Positions 8,552 through 16,905 of a stretch of DNA of 64,000 nt are shown here, piece by piece. Source of the stretch: Halobellus sp. Atlit-31R (GTDB lineage: Archaea > Halobacteriota > Halobacteria > Halobacteriales > Haloferacaceae); the NCBI GenBank assembly GCA_003665935.1, contig QPLR01000002.1:186001-250000 (forward strand). The letters run 5' to 3'. Under the pieces are notes generated by a model. It searched no databases. It saw nothing but the letters and a program-made list of their open reading frames with translations, and was not told the origin of the DNA. Each line of letters opens with the position of its first letter. The stretch's first letter is position 1. A program made the translations under genes and the position numbers.

Positions 8552-9919
8552 CTACAGCGGCGGCGCGATCGCGCCGTCGATAAAGAGCGTCTGGACGCCG
8601 AGCGCGAGCGTGAGGAGCACGCCGAGGATGACGACCGTCCGCGCGAGCCACAGCCACGTCAGGCCGACGCCGGAGCCCAGCGACGACCCCGCGAGCAGTT
8701 CCTCGACCGCGGGGCGGCCGTACACCCAGCCCGCGAACAGGAGAATCCCGAGCACCGACAGCGGGAGCAGCAGCTGGTACGCCAGCGTGTCGAACCAGCC
8801 GAGCCACGCGGTGTCCCACGCCGAGGGGACGCCGAGCAGGAAGATGAGCCCGCCGAGGATCGCGGCGACCTGCGGCCGGCGCGCACCGTAGTTGTCGACG
8901 GCGTAGGAGACGACGACCTCGAGCAGGCTGATCGCCGACGACAGCGCCGCGATGAGGACGACCGCGAAGAAGACGACGCCGACGAGTCGGCCCGCGGGCA
9001 GCTCTGCGAACGCCGTCGCGAGGCTGACGAACAGCGCGCCCGCGCCGCCGCTGCCGGGTTCGATACCCTGCACGAACAGCAGCGGGATGACGACCAGCCC
9101 CGCGAGGATGCCGACCGCGCTGTTGAGCACGACGACGGTGATGCTGTCGCCGAAGAGGCTCTGATCGTCGCCGATGTAGGAGGCGTAGGTGATCATCGCG
9201 CCCATCCCGAGCGACAGCGAGAAGAACGCCTGACTCACCGCGAACGGGATGATGTTCGTGAGCGGACCGCTGAACGAGGGCAGCGGATCGAAGGAGACGC
9301 TCAGACTGAGCTGTGAGAGGTCCGGCGAGAGGAAGTAGCTGTAGCCCGGTGCCGCGCCGGGGATCGTGAACACCCAGACGCCCAGCACCGCGAGGATGAC
9401 GACGATGCTCGGGACCATCAGCTTCGTCGCCTTCTCGATCCCGTCCTCGACGCCGCCCGCGACGATCGCGACGACGAGGATCATAAACAGCGCGTGGAGC
9501 GCGAGCGCGCCGACGCCCGCCGAGATCTGGCCGAAGTAGGCTGCGGGATCCGCGAAGTACGCGCCGGTGACGCTGCCGCCGATGTAACGGAGCACCCACC
9601 CGCCGACGACGCTGTAGTACGACAGAATCCAGAAGCCGGTGGCGACGCCGAGGACGCCGACCCACTTCCAGTTCCGGTGGCCGAGTCGCTCGAACGCGCC
9701 GATGGCGTTCAGACTGCTCTTTCGCCCGACGACGAACTCCGCGAGCATCGCCGGGAGACCGATACCCAGTGCTGCGACGAGGTAGACGACGAGGAACGTC
9801 GCGCCGCCGTACTCGGAGGTCTTGAACGGAAACTGCCAGATGTTCCCGAGCCCGACCGCCGAGCCGACTGCAGCGAGGATGAACCCCGCGCGCGTCGCCC
9901 ACGTCTCTCGTTCACTCAT
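8552..9919 (-). CDS. NSS/SNF family sodium-dependent transporter (second copy)
   Basis: A protein of 455 residues starting MSERETWATRAGFILAAVGSAVGLGNIWQFPF, the same TM1 signature as the 6245-7678 gene, followed by SYYSVVGGW in TM3 and a matching order of about 11 helices. The two proteins diverge strongly in loops and C-terminus, so they are old paralogues rather than a recent duplication. It converges with the TrkA-type gene, with 26 bp between the stops. The substrate is unknown. Confidence 0.92.
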   Translation of the reverse strand: MSERETWATRAGFILAAVGSAVGLGNIWQFPFKTSEYGGATFLVVYLVAALGIGLPAMLAEFVVGRKSSLNAIGAFERLGHRNWKWVGVLGVATGFWILSYYSVVGGWVLRYIGGSVTGAYFADPAAYFGQISAGVGALALHALFMILVVAIVAGGVEDGIEKATKLMVPSIVVILAVLGVWVFTIPGAAPGYSYFLSPDLSQLSLSVSFDPLPSFSGPLTNIIPFAVSQAFFSLSLGMGAMITYASYIGDDQSLFGDSITVVVLNSAVGILAGLVVIPLLFVQGIEPGSGGAGALFVSLATAFAELPAGRLVGVVFFAVVLIAALSSAISLLEVVVSYAVDNYGARRPQVAAILGGLIFLLGVPSAWDTAWLGWFDTLAYQLLLPLSVLGILLFAGWVYGRPAVEELLAGSSLGSGVGLTWLWLARTVVILGVLLTLALGVQTLFIDGAIAPPL

Positions 9920-10082
9920 TGCTGCCCCGGCCTAGTCACCGACCGAGTGATAAGACACGCGATTATCGAGCGTCTCGCGCCCAAAAATTGTACATAATCG
10001 TCTCAGTAAGAACGTTTCTGTACGTTCGTCGACCGGGAGGCGAAAGCGGGTCGACGCGGAGACGCGAGTCTGTTCTCGCCGG

Positions 10083-11039
10083 CTACGGCACTAAGACGAG
10101 CTTCCCGACGAAACTGTCCTCTAAGACCGCGCGCTGTGCCTCGCCTGCGTCCTCGAAGTCGTAGGTCTCGTGGACGATCGGCTCCACTTCGCCGCGAGCG
10201 GCGAGATCTGCAATTCGCGAGAGCACCCCGCCGATGTCGGCGGCGTTGAAAAGCGACATAAACTGATACTGTATCTCCTTGCCCTTCGTGGCCCCGATAT
10301 TGTCGAAGCCGCCCTCGGCGGTGTCGTTGCCGATGCCGACGACTCGGGCCCCGGTGTTGGCGACGTTCGCGTTGAACTGCAGGTACTGGTCCATGTGCAG
10401 GTCGACGACCACGTCCGCGCCGCCGGCGTCGAGGACGGCGTCTTCGAGATCCCCGCGGCTGTAGTCGAAGACCTGGTCCGCACCGAGATCGGAGAGCACG
10501 TCGGCGTGTTCGGGGGAGGCGGTCGCGAGGACGTGTGCGCCCATCGTCTCCGCGAGCTGGATGGCGACGTGGCCGACGCCGCCGCTCCCGCCGTGGACGA
10601 GAACGTTCTCGGCGGGTTCGGCTCCCGCGTGGTGGACGAGCGCTTGCCAGGCGGTGCCGGCGACGGTGCCGAGCGCGGCGGCGTCCTCGAAGTCGATCTC
10701 CTCGGGGAGGTGTGCGAGGTAGTCCGCCGGTGCGACGGCGGCCTCCGCGTACGATCCCGGCATCCCGTTCCCGAGCCCCGTTCCGAAGACGCGGTCGCCG
10801 ACGGCGAACGCCTCGACGCCCTCGCCGACCGCCGCGACTGTGCCAGCGAGGTCGCCGCCGCCGATGAACGGCAGGTGCGGGACTGGGTACGCGCCCTCGC
10901 GGAAGTAGGTGTCGACCGGATTCACGCCGGCCGCTTCGACGTCGACGACGACCTGGCCGTGGTCGGGGTCGGGTTCGTCGACGTCGTCGACCGTCAGTAC
11001 CTCGGGACCGCCGTGCTCGTGGAATCTGACTGCGCGCAT
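10083..11039 (-). CDS. zinc-free quinone oxidoreductase (MDR family)
   Basis: A protein of 318 residues from MRAVRFHEHGGPEVL; an ATG six codons upstream is also in frame but the internal one fits the family. Medium-chain dehydrogenase/reductase fold: an N-terminal GroES-like domain (GVNPVDTYFREG, PFIGGGDLAGTV) and a nucleotide domain with VLVHGGSGGVGHVAIQLA. The zinc-binding cysteines of alcohol dehydrogenases are absent, as in NADPH:quinone reductase (Qor). It probably reduces quinones or enones with NADPH. It is divergent from sucC. Confidence 0.88.
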   Translation of the reverse strand: MRAVRFHEHGGPEVLTVDDVDEPDPDHGQVVVDVEAAGVNPVDTYFREGAYPVPHLPFIGGGDLAGTVAAVGEGVEAFAVGDRVFGTGLGNGMPGSYAEAAVAPADYLAHLPEEIDFEDAAALGTVAGTAWQALVHHAGAEPAENVLVHGGSGGVGHVAIQLAETMGAHVLATASPEHADVLSDLGADQVFDYSRGDLEDAVLDAGGADVVVDLHMDQYLQFNANVANTGARVVGIGNDTAEGGFDNIGATKGKEIQYQFMSLFNAADIGGVLSRIADLAARGEVEPIVHETYDFEDAGEAQRAVLEDSFVGKLVLVP

Positions 11040-11141
11040 CGGACGTCGATTTGACACGGAGGCTCATAAAAGAGGTCGAAGGAGACTGAGGCCTCTCCTG
11101 TGGCGGCGTGGTCGCCGGGGCTGTTCCCGACTGTGACGCTC

Positions 11142-11169
11142 ACGGGTAAACCCGTATTTGAGTAAATAC
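11142..11169. promoter_or_regulatory. two inverted repeats upstream of sucC
   Basis: ACGGGT-AA-ACCCGT (11142-11155) overlaps by two bases with GTATTT-GAGT-AAATAC (11154-11169). Both are perfect. They lie in the divergent gap between the quinone reductase and sucC, about 80-105 bp before the sucC ATG. They could be an operator; no regulator is adjacent. Confidence 0.4.
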
Positions 11170-11249
11170 ACGAAATCGGAACAAAAACTGCCGCTTTGTT
11201 GAATCAATATCGACGGGATTTATGCGGGCGCACGACCGTCCCTCGGACG

Positions 11250-12395
11250 ATGCGCTTACACGAGTACCAGGCGAAGGACGTCTTCGCCGACGCCGGCATT
11301 CCGGTGCCAGAATCTCACCTCGCCACCTCCGTCGACGAGGTCGTCGAGGCGGTCGCAGACATCGGCTTCCCGGCGGCTATCAAAGCACAGGTACACGTCG
11401 GCGGCCGCGGCAAGGCCGGCGGCATCAAGATCGCGACCTCCGAGGAGGAGGCCGAACAGTACGCCGAGGAGATCCTCGGGATGGACCTCAAGGGCTACAC
11501 CGTCGAGAAGGTCCTCGTCGAGGCCGGCGTCGACTTCGAGAACGAACTCTACGTCGGGATCACGATGGACCGCGGGGCGGGCGAACCCGTCGCGATGGTC
11601 TCGACCGAGGGCGGCGTCGACATCGAGTCGGTCGCCGAAGAGACGCCCGAAGCGATCGCGCGCGAGCACATCGACCCCGCGTTCGGCCTGCATCCCTACC
11701 AGGCGCGGAAGGCCGTCTACGACGCCGGCATCCCCAGGGACGTCGCCGGCGACGTCGCCTCCATCCTCTCGACGCTCTACGATCTCTACGAGTCGAAGGA
11801 CGCCTCCGAGATCGAGATCAACCCCGTGATGATCACCTCGGATCGAGAAGTCGTCGCGGCCGACGCCGTGATGAACATCGACGAGGACGCGCTCTTCCGC
11901 CAGCCCGACCTCGCGGAGATGGAAGACGAGGCCGCAGAAGACGAACTCGAAGGGAAGGCCAACGAGTACGGCTTCGACTACGTTCGTCTCTCCGGCAACG
12001 TCGGTATCATCGGCAACGGAGCCGGCCTCGTGATGACGACGCTGGACCTCGTCGACTACTACGGCGGCGAGCCCGCGAACTTCCTCGACATCGGCGGCGG
12101 CGCGAAGGCAGAGCGCGTCGCGAACGCCTTGGATATGGTGTTCTCCGACGAGAACGTCGACGCCGTCGTGTTCAACATCTTCGGCGGCATCACCCGCGGT
12201 GACGAGGTCGCGAAAGGTATCAACGAGGCCCTCGGGCAGTTCGACGAGATCCCGAAGAAGGTCGTCGTCCGCCTCGCCGGCACGAACGCCGAGGAGGGGA
12301 TGGAGATCCTCAACACCGACCTCGTCGACGTCGAGGCGACGCTCGAAGACGCGGTTCAACAGGCCGTCGAAAACGCACAGGAGGCACACCAATGA
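11250..12395 (+). CDS. sucC: succinate-CoA ligase (ADP-forming) beta subunit
   Basis: A protein of 381 residues starting [20 protein letters not shown]; the frame is open 18 codons upstream, but this is the conserved N-terminus. The ATP-grasp domain covers roughly residues 1-230 ([22 protein letters not shown]). The CoA-ligase domain is at the C-terminus ([16 protein letters not shown]). It joins succinyl-CoA cleavage to ADP phosphorylation in the citric acid cycle. It overlaps sucD by 4 bp (ATGA), indicating translational coupling. Confidence 0.97.
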   Translation: MRLHEYQAKDVFADAGIPVPESHLATSVDEVVEAVADIGFPAAIKAQVHVGGRGKAGGIKIATSEEEAEQYAEEILGMDLKGYTVEKVLVEAGVDFENELYVGITMDRGAGEPVAMVSTEGGVDIESVAEETPEAIAREHIDPAFGLHPYQARKAVYDAGIPRDVAGDVASILSTLYDLYESKDASEIEINPVMITSDREVVAADAVMNIDEDALFRQPDLAEMEDEAAEDELEGKANEYGFDYVRLSGNVGIIGNGAGLVMTTLDLVDYYGGEPANFLDIGGGAKAERVANALDMVFSDENVDAVVFNIFGGITRGDEVAKGINEALGQFDEIPKKVVVRLAGTNAEEGMEILNTDLVDVEATLEDAVQQAVENAQEAHQ

Positions 12396-13261
12396 GCATC
12401 TTCGTCGACGACGACACGCGCGTTGTGGTACAGGGAATCACCGGTGGGGAAGGCAAGTTCCACACCGAGCAGATGATGGAGTACGGCACGAACGTCGTCG
12501 CGGGCGCGGTCCCCGGCAAGGGCGGTCAGGAAGTCGCCGGCGTCCCCGTCTACGACACGGTCGATCAGGCCGTCGAAGCCGAGGACGCCGACGCCTCGGT
12601 CGTGTTCGTCCCGCCGGCGTTCGCCGGCGACGCCGTCTTCGAGGCGCTCGACACGGATCTCGACCTCGTCGTCGCCATCACGGAGGGCATCCCGACCCAG
12701 GATATGGCGAAAGTGAACAAGCGCCTTTCTGAAGTCGACACCCGCCTCATCGGCCCGAACTGCCCCGGCATCATCACGCCCGGCGAGGCCAAACTCGGCA
12801 TCCTCCCCGGCAACATCTTCGAGTCCGGGAACGTCGGTCTCGTCTCCCGCTCGGGGACGCTGACCTACCAGGTCGTCTCGAACCTCACCGACAGAGGGAT
12901 CGGTCAGACCACCGCGATCGGCATCGGCGGCGACCCGATCATCGGCACCTCGTTCGTCGACGCGCTCGAAGCGTTCGAGAACGACCCCGACACCCACGCG
13001 GTCGTGATGTGCGGTGAGATCGGCGGCGAGGACGAGGAGCAGGCCGCGAAGTTCATCGCGGAGAATATGGACACGCCCGTCGCGGGCTTCATCGCCGGGC
13101 GGACGGCCCCGCCGGGTAAGCGGATGGGCCACGCGGGCGCGATCGTCTCCGGGTCCGGAACCGGCACCGCGGAGTCGAAGATCGACGCGCTCAACGACGC
13201 TGGCGTCCCCGTCGGCGACACGCCGAACGAAGTCGCCGACCACATCGAAGACTTCCTGTAG
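12392..13261 (+). CDS. sucD: succinate-CoA ligase alpha subunit
   Basis: A protein of 289 residues. It has the N-terminal CoA-binding Rossmann domain ([18 protein letters not shown]), the phosphohistidine-containing ligase domain with [19 protein letters not shown] (the active-site His in GHAGA), and [12 protein letters not shown]. It forms the alpha-beta enzyme with SucC. It starts inside the sucC stop region. The 3' flank runs into a pyrimidine-rich repeat array. Confidence 0.97.
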   Translation: MSIFVDDDTRVVVQGITGGEGKFHTEQMMEYGTNVVAGAVPGKGGQEVAGVPVYDTVDQAVEAEDADASVVFVPPAFAGDAVFEALDTDLDLVVAITEGIPTQDMAKVNKRLSEVDTRLIGPNCPGIITPGEAKLGILPGNIFESGNVGLVSRSGTLTYQVVSNLTDRGIGQTTAIGIGGDPIIGTSFVDALEAFENDPDTHAVVMCGEIGGEDEEQAAKFIAENMDTPVAGFIAGRTAPPGKRMGHAGAIVSGSGTGTAESKIDALNDAGVPVGDTPNEVADHIEDFL

Positions 13262-13290
13262 CGCTCTGCACGAGGACCGGCTCTGCTCTT

Positions 13291-13440
13291 CGTTTCTCTC
13301 ACCTTTCCGGCTCTGCTCTCTTCCTCTCGACTCTTCTCTCTTTGTCTGCCCCCTCTCTTCTTTTCGACTCTTCTCTCTTTGTCTGCCCCTTCTCTTCTTC
13401 TCGACTCTTCTCTCGGTTCCTCTCCTCCCGCTCGCCGACG
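13291..13440 (+). repeat. polypyrimidine tract with 37-bp tandem repeat
   Basis: This gap of 346 bp after sucD contains no believable gene. From about 13291 to 13430 the plus strand is almost purely C and T. Units of 37 bp begin at 13328 (CGACTCTTCTCTCTTTGTCT...), 13365 and 13402; the first two are nearly identical and the third diverges after 13 bases. A shorter repeat (CCGGCTCTGCTCT) precedes them at 13278 and 13307. The tract could form triplex (H-) DNA and could serve as a U-rich sucCD terminator. Confidence 0.75.
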
Positions 13441-13450
13441 GCGACGCGGT

Positions 13451-13569
13451 CACGACACTGGCTCGGCCACCACATCAGTCCGGCCACGATGCTGGCCCGA
13501 CTACCACACTAGCCCGGCCACAATACTGGTCCGGCTACCACACCGCCCCGGATATCGCACCGCCACACT
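13451..13569 (+). repeat. 17-bp degenerate tandem repeat, seven units
   Basis: Cutting the sequence every 17 bp from 13451 gives seven aligned units (starts 13451, 13468, 13485, 13502, 13519, 13536, 13553). They share a YACNACACTRGYCCGGC pattern, with the sixth and seventh units more diverged. The array runs directly on from the polypyrimidine tract and ends about 38 bp before the next gene. There are no spacers, so it is not a CRISPR. Confidence 0.75.
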
Positions 13570-13607
13570 GAAATTCCGCCTGAGCGACAGTATCTGATCA
13601 CCCCGCG

Positions 13608-14045
13608 ATGAGACGACGAACCCTCCTCGCCAGCGCCACCGCGATGCTCGCGACGGGCAGCGGCTGTGCCGCCCTCGCCGACGAACCGACCCCCGCGCAC
13701 ACGGTGTCCGTCTACCTCGCCGACCGCGAAGCGACGCGGGACGTCGCCGTGACTGTCGCCACCTCCGACGGAACCACCATCTTCGAGCGCGAGTACCAGC
13801 TCTCGGACGGCAACGAGGCCGACGAGGACGCGACCTTCCCCGCGTCGACGGAGCCCGAGACCGTCGTCGTCACCGTCGACGGCAACCGTTTCGAGCGGCA
13901 GTGGCCCGACGTCACCGCTCCGGAACTGCCGTGCGGCGACCCGAACCGCGCGGGCATCGAAGTGTACGTGCGGGGCGCTCCGGGGGAAGCGCCCGCGGTT
14001 CGACTGGAAGCGAACTGCCAGCGGGTCACGATGCAACCCCAGTGA
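13608..14045 (+). CDS. small Tat-exported lipoprotein, function unknown
   Basis: A protein of 145 residues. The N-terminus MRRRTLLASATAMLATGSGC has a twin-arginine motif, a short hydrophobic stretch and a cysteine at residue 20 that can be lipidated, so the protein is probably anchored outside the cell. The rest is beta-rich and acidic, with one later Cys pair (ELPCGDP and LEANCQR) that could form a disulfide. I do not recognise the family. It is followed by a CBS protein and a second Tat lipoprotein in the same direction, with gaps of about 75-90 bp. Confidence 0.75.
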   Translation: MRRRTLLASATAMLATGSGCAALADEPTPAHTVSVYLADREATRDVAVTVATSDGTTIFEREYQLSDGNEADEDATFPASTEPETVVVTVDGNRFERQWPDVTAPELPCGDPNRAGIEVYVRGAPGEAPAVRLEANCQRVTMQPQ

Positions 14046-14135
14046 GGCACCCGATCGACACAGCGCCCGAACTCGGCCAGCCTCGGTACATCCACTCTCG
14101 GAACGTCTATGTCGCCGCCGCGTGAGCAGCGAGTA

Positions 14136-14573
14136 ATGCGCGTCAGCGACATCCTCTCGTCGTCGATCGTCACGGTGGACATCGAGTCGTCGCTCGCAGA
14201 CGCCGTCGAGAAGATGCTCGGCGACGACGTCGGGAGCGCCGTCGTCACCAACGACAGCGGCCCGCGCGCGATGCTCACCGAGTACGACGTGCTCGAGGCG
14301 ACGTACCGCACCGACGACCCCCTCTCTACGATCCCCGTCAGAGCCGCCGCGACCGCGCCGCTGATCTCGATCGGTCCGTCCGCATCGGCCCGCCGCGCGG
14401 CCGAAAAGATGGACGAACACGGGGTCCACCGCCTCGTCGTCGTCGACGGCCTCGACGTCGTCGGCGTCGTCTCGACGACGGACCTGATCCGCAACTACAC
14501 CGGGATCCGCGAGGACGCCCGGCGGCACGCCGACGCGGAGTACGAGTGGTTGACGCGCGAGGAGATGCGGTGA
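14136..14573 (+). CDS. CBS-domain protein
   Basis: A protein of 145 residues starting MRVSDILSSSIVTVDIESSLAD; an ATG nine codons upstream is possible. Two CBS repeats: residues ~1-60 (...KMLGDDVGSAVVTNDSGPRAMLTEYDVLEA) and ~70-130 (ISIGPSASARRAAEKMDEHGVHRLVVVDG...VVSTTDLIRNY). CBS pairs bind adenosyl ligands (AMP, ATP, SAM) and act as sensors. There is no attached effector domain, so its partner is unknown. Confidence 0.88.
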   Translation: MRVSDILSSSIVTVDIESSLADAVEKMLGDDVGSAVVTNDSGPRAMLTEYDVLEATYRTDDPLSTIPVRAAATAPLISIGPSASARRAAEKMDEHGVHRLVVVDGLDVVGVVSTTDLIRNYTGIREDARRHADAEYEWLTREEMR

Positions 14574-14648
14574 GCAGGCCGTCGCCGCCGCGGGGTCGCC
14601 TTCGGAACCGTCATCAGCGTCGAGCGACGACTCCAGCACACGGAGACG

Positions 14649-15731
14649 ATGTCGCCACCACACCTCTCCCGCCGCGCGCTCCTCGGCAGCGTCGCGACCG
14701 GGACACTTCTCGGCACTGCCGGCTGTCTGCAGACGCTCGGCTTCCAGCGCCAGTCGGCCTGGCGTGACCCCCCGCTCGCCGAAGACCGCCCCGACGCGGT
14801 GTACGTCCCGGCGGTCATCGAGGGGATGCAGACGTACGGGAAGACGACCGCGGGGCGGTACGGCGTCGCACTCACCTACTCGTACCCGCATCGGTTCTGG
14901 ACTCTCTCCGGAACTGAGACCTCGAAGACGGTCGTCGAGGCCGACCACGACCTCCACCTGATGGTCTCGCTGTGGGATACCGAGACCGGCCGCGTCCTTC
15001 CGCTCGACTCGGGGCTCACGATCGAGATCCGGAACGCCGACGGCCTCGTCACCGAGGAGGTCGCCTATCCGATGCTCTCGCAGACGATGGGCTTTCACTA
15101 CGGATCGAACTACGCACTCGACGGCGAGGGCGAGTACGAGGCGCGCGTCCGCGTCGGCGGCGTCTCGCTCCGCCGCACCGGCGAGTTCGCCGGCGAGTTC
15201 GAGTCCGCGGCGACGGCGGTGATCCCGTTCACGTTCGACACCGACGAACTGCACAGCGTCTCGATCGAGCGCCCTACGAACGCCGGCGTCCGCGACGCGG
15301 CGATGGCGATGGAGATGGACGGTATCCCCGTGGGTCGCGTCCCGACGGCCGACTCGCTGGCCGGCCGCCACCTCGGCCGCCGGACCGTCGGCGACGCCGT
15401 CTTCCACACCTTCCTCGTCACGGACGGCGACGGGCGATTCGGCCCGGAGCCGTACCTGTACGTCTCGGCGCGGACGCCGTACAACCGCATCGTGCTCCCG
15501 ATGATGGGACTCGACGCGACGGTGCGCAGAGACGGCGAGACGGTCTTCGACGACGCGCTGACGCGGACGCTCGATCCCGACCTCGGCTACCACTACGGCG
15601 CGTCCGTCCCCGACCTACGGAGCGGTGACGACGTCACTATCTCGACGACGGTCCCGCCGCAGGTCGCCCGCCACGACGGCTACGAGACGGCGTTCCGCGA
15701 GATGAGCGACGTGTCGATGGCCGTCGAGTAG
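14649..15731 (+). CDS. Tat lipoprotein with duplicated P19/Tp34-like motif (DUF7350-like)
   Basis: A protein of 360 residues. It starts MSPPHLSRRALLGS with a twin-arginine signal and a lipobox ending TAGC at residue 26. The segment at ~125-170 (IEIRNADG...LSQTMGFHYGSNYALDGEGEY) resembles the conserved HYG-N-L...G-Y part of the P19/Tp34 periplasmic iron/copper-binding family. A second copy of the motif (GYHYGASVPDLRSGDD) occurs at ~313-328, so the protein looks internally duplicated. The P19 resemblance is by eye. It converges with a ZIP metal transporter 86 bp away, which supports a metal-related role. Confidence 0.7.
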   Translation: MSPPHLSRRALLGSVATGTLLGTAGCLQTLGFQRQSAWRDPPLAEDRPDAVYVPAVIEGMQTYGKTTAGRYGVALTYSYPHRFWTLSGTETSKTVVEADHDLHLMVSLWDTETGRVLPLDSGLTIEIRNADGLVTEEVAYPMLSQTMGFHYGSNYALDGEGEYEARVRVGGVSLRRTGEFAGEFESAATAVIPFTFDTDELHSVSIERPTNAGVRDAAMAMEMDGIPVGRVPTADSLAGRHLGRRTVGDAVFHTFLVTDGDGRFGPEPYLYVSARTPYNRIVLPMMGLDATVRRDGETVFDDALTRTLDPDLGYHYGASVPDLRSGDDVTISTTVPPQVARHDGYETAFREMSDVSMAVE

Positions 15732-15816
15732 CGACCCTCCGAGCCGCTCGTTTCGACAGCGACGCTCCCTGCTTTCCTCCTCAGAAACAAGCCGGGCTTG
15801 GACGAGAGCCGTCCTC

Positions 15817-16698
15817 TCAGACCACCATCGCCCACGCGGTGGCGACTGCCACAGCGCCGAGGACGGCGCTCAGCGCCGCGTGATTCCGGAGGCGGTCCCG
15901 CAGTTGGTGGACGTCGCCGTCGTAGTCGGCGTCGACTGGGCAGGTCTCACTGCCCGTCGAGCACTCCGGCAGCAGGTCGACGGCGACGTGGAGGAAGACG
16001 CCGGCGGCGACGCCGAAGAGGAGCCCTCGAAAGCCGCTCGCGGGCGCGAAGCCGACGATCCCGACCGGGAGCGCGACGAGGCCGACGGCCGCCGCCGGCA
16101 GCAGCAGCGTCGCGACCGATCGCCCGCGCTCGGCGAGTCGCCGCGCGGCCGCGTAACCGGCGGGCGCCTTGTGCGAGACGAGCGCGATCCCGAGGATGGA
16201 CGTGAGCGACGGCATCGCCGTGTAGATCGCCCCGATGATCGCACCGGCCGCGAGCGCGTGGACGGTCAGCTCCGACGCCGTGCGGTCGATCGGGAGGTCG
16301 AGGTGCGCGAAGCGGTGGCCGACCGTGTGTCCGACGTAGCCGCCGAGGAAGCCGAGCGCGATCCCGAGACTGCCAAGCTGGCCGTGCTGGTTCAGTGCTT
16401 GCGGAATCAGGAACAGCGCGGCGCTCGTCACCATCGCGCCGCTCGCGAGCCCGTACCCCCAGACCGGCTCCAGCGGGTGCTCGGACTGCACCGCGCGAGC
16501 GCCGAGCGGCGCGCCGACCGCCATCGCGGCGAACGCCGTCCAGGAGATCGCGATGAGCTTCCAGGAGACGTCGGCGAGCGCTGCCGCTCCCGAGAGGCCG
16601 AGCAGCGCGAGCAGTCCGACGCCGCCGACGATCCAGCCCGAATTCCGGGACGCGCTGTGCGATCCGCGGTCCGTGGAGTGGAGTCGTTCTGCAGTCAC
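15817..16698 (-). CDS. ZIP family metal transporter
   Basis: A protein of 293 residues with about 8 membrane helices, opened by a GTG codon (no ATG fits). Metal-site motifs are the TM4 HALAAGAIIGAIY with its His, followed by LVSHKAPAGYAAAR (TM5) and the late HVAVDLLPE. An N-terminal non-membrane tail is about 25 residues and a Cys/Asp-rich loop (ECSTGSETCPVDADYDGD) lies between the last helices. ZIPs import zinc, iron or manganese. It probably has a leaderless promoter. Confidence 0.88.
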   Translation of the reverse strand: MTAERLHSTDRGSHSASRNSGWIVGGVGLLALLGLSGAAALADVSWKLIAISWTAFAAMAVGAPLGARAVQSEHPLEPVWGYGLASGAMVTSAALFLIPQALNQHGQLGSLGIALGFLGGYVGHTVGHRFAHLDLPIDRTASELTVHALAAGAIIGAIYTAMPSLTSILGIALVSHKAPAGYAAARRLAERGRSVATLLLPAAAVGLVALPVGIVGFAPASGFRGLLFGVAAGVFLHVAVDLLPECSTGSETCPVDADYDGDVHQLRDRLRNHAALSAVLGAVAVATAWAMVV

Positions 16699-16728
16699 TA
16701 TTGTCTGTTAGTAACTACGCTACCAAGA

Positions 16729-16737
16729 TTATTAATA
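16729..16737 (-). promoter_or_regulatory. TATA-like box of the ZIP gene
   Basis: The minus strand reads TATTAATAA, about 30 bp from the GTG start. The flanking 16699-16905 gap otherwise contains only AT-rich sequence and the aglB 3' flank. Confidence 0.5.
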
Positions 16738-16905
16738 GCTGTGGTAGCTGTGATTGTTCTAATAACGGCGAAAAAGCCACCAAATGAGTTAAACCGGCTG
16801 TCAATCCTGCCCAGGATTGCCTGATTACTGAATCTCCGAGATCCGCGAAAAAACCGAACGTCACGGGAGGTCCGCGGCTGCCGACGACGGCGCCGTTGAG
16901 TCCGA

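Noticed and set aside
13299-13487. Minus-strand peptide rich in Lys/Arg/Glu over the polypyrimidine tract
   Set aside because: Its composition simply reflects the purine-rich strand of a 37-bp tandem repeat; no start signals or family resemblance.
13451-13569. CRISPR array
   Set aside because: The 17-bp units are contiguous with no spacers, and no cas genes are present; the same holds for the 22-, 36- and 37-bp arrays.
13509-15593. 694-codon minus-strand frame through the Tat lipoprotein and CBS genes
   Set aside because: Spans three plus-strand genes with clear signal peptides or CBS repeats and reads as Arg/Val/Asp-rich shadow sequence.
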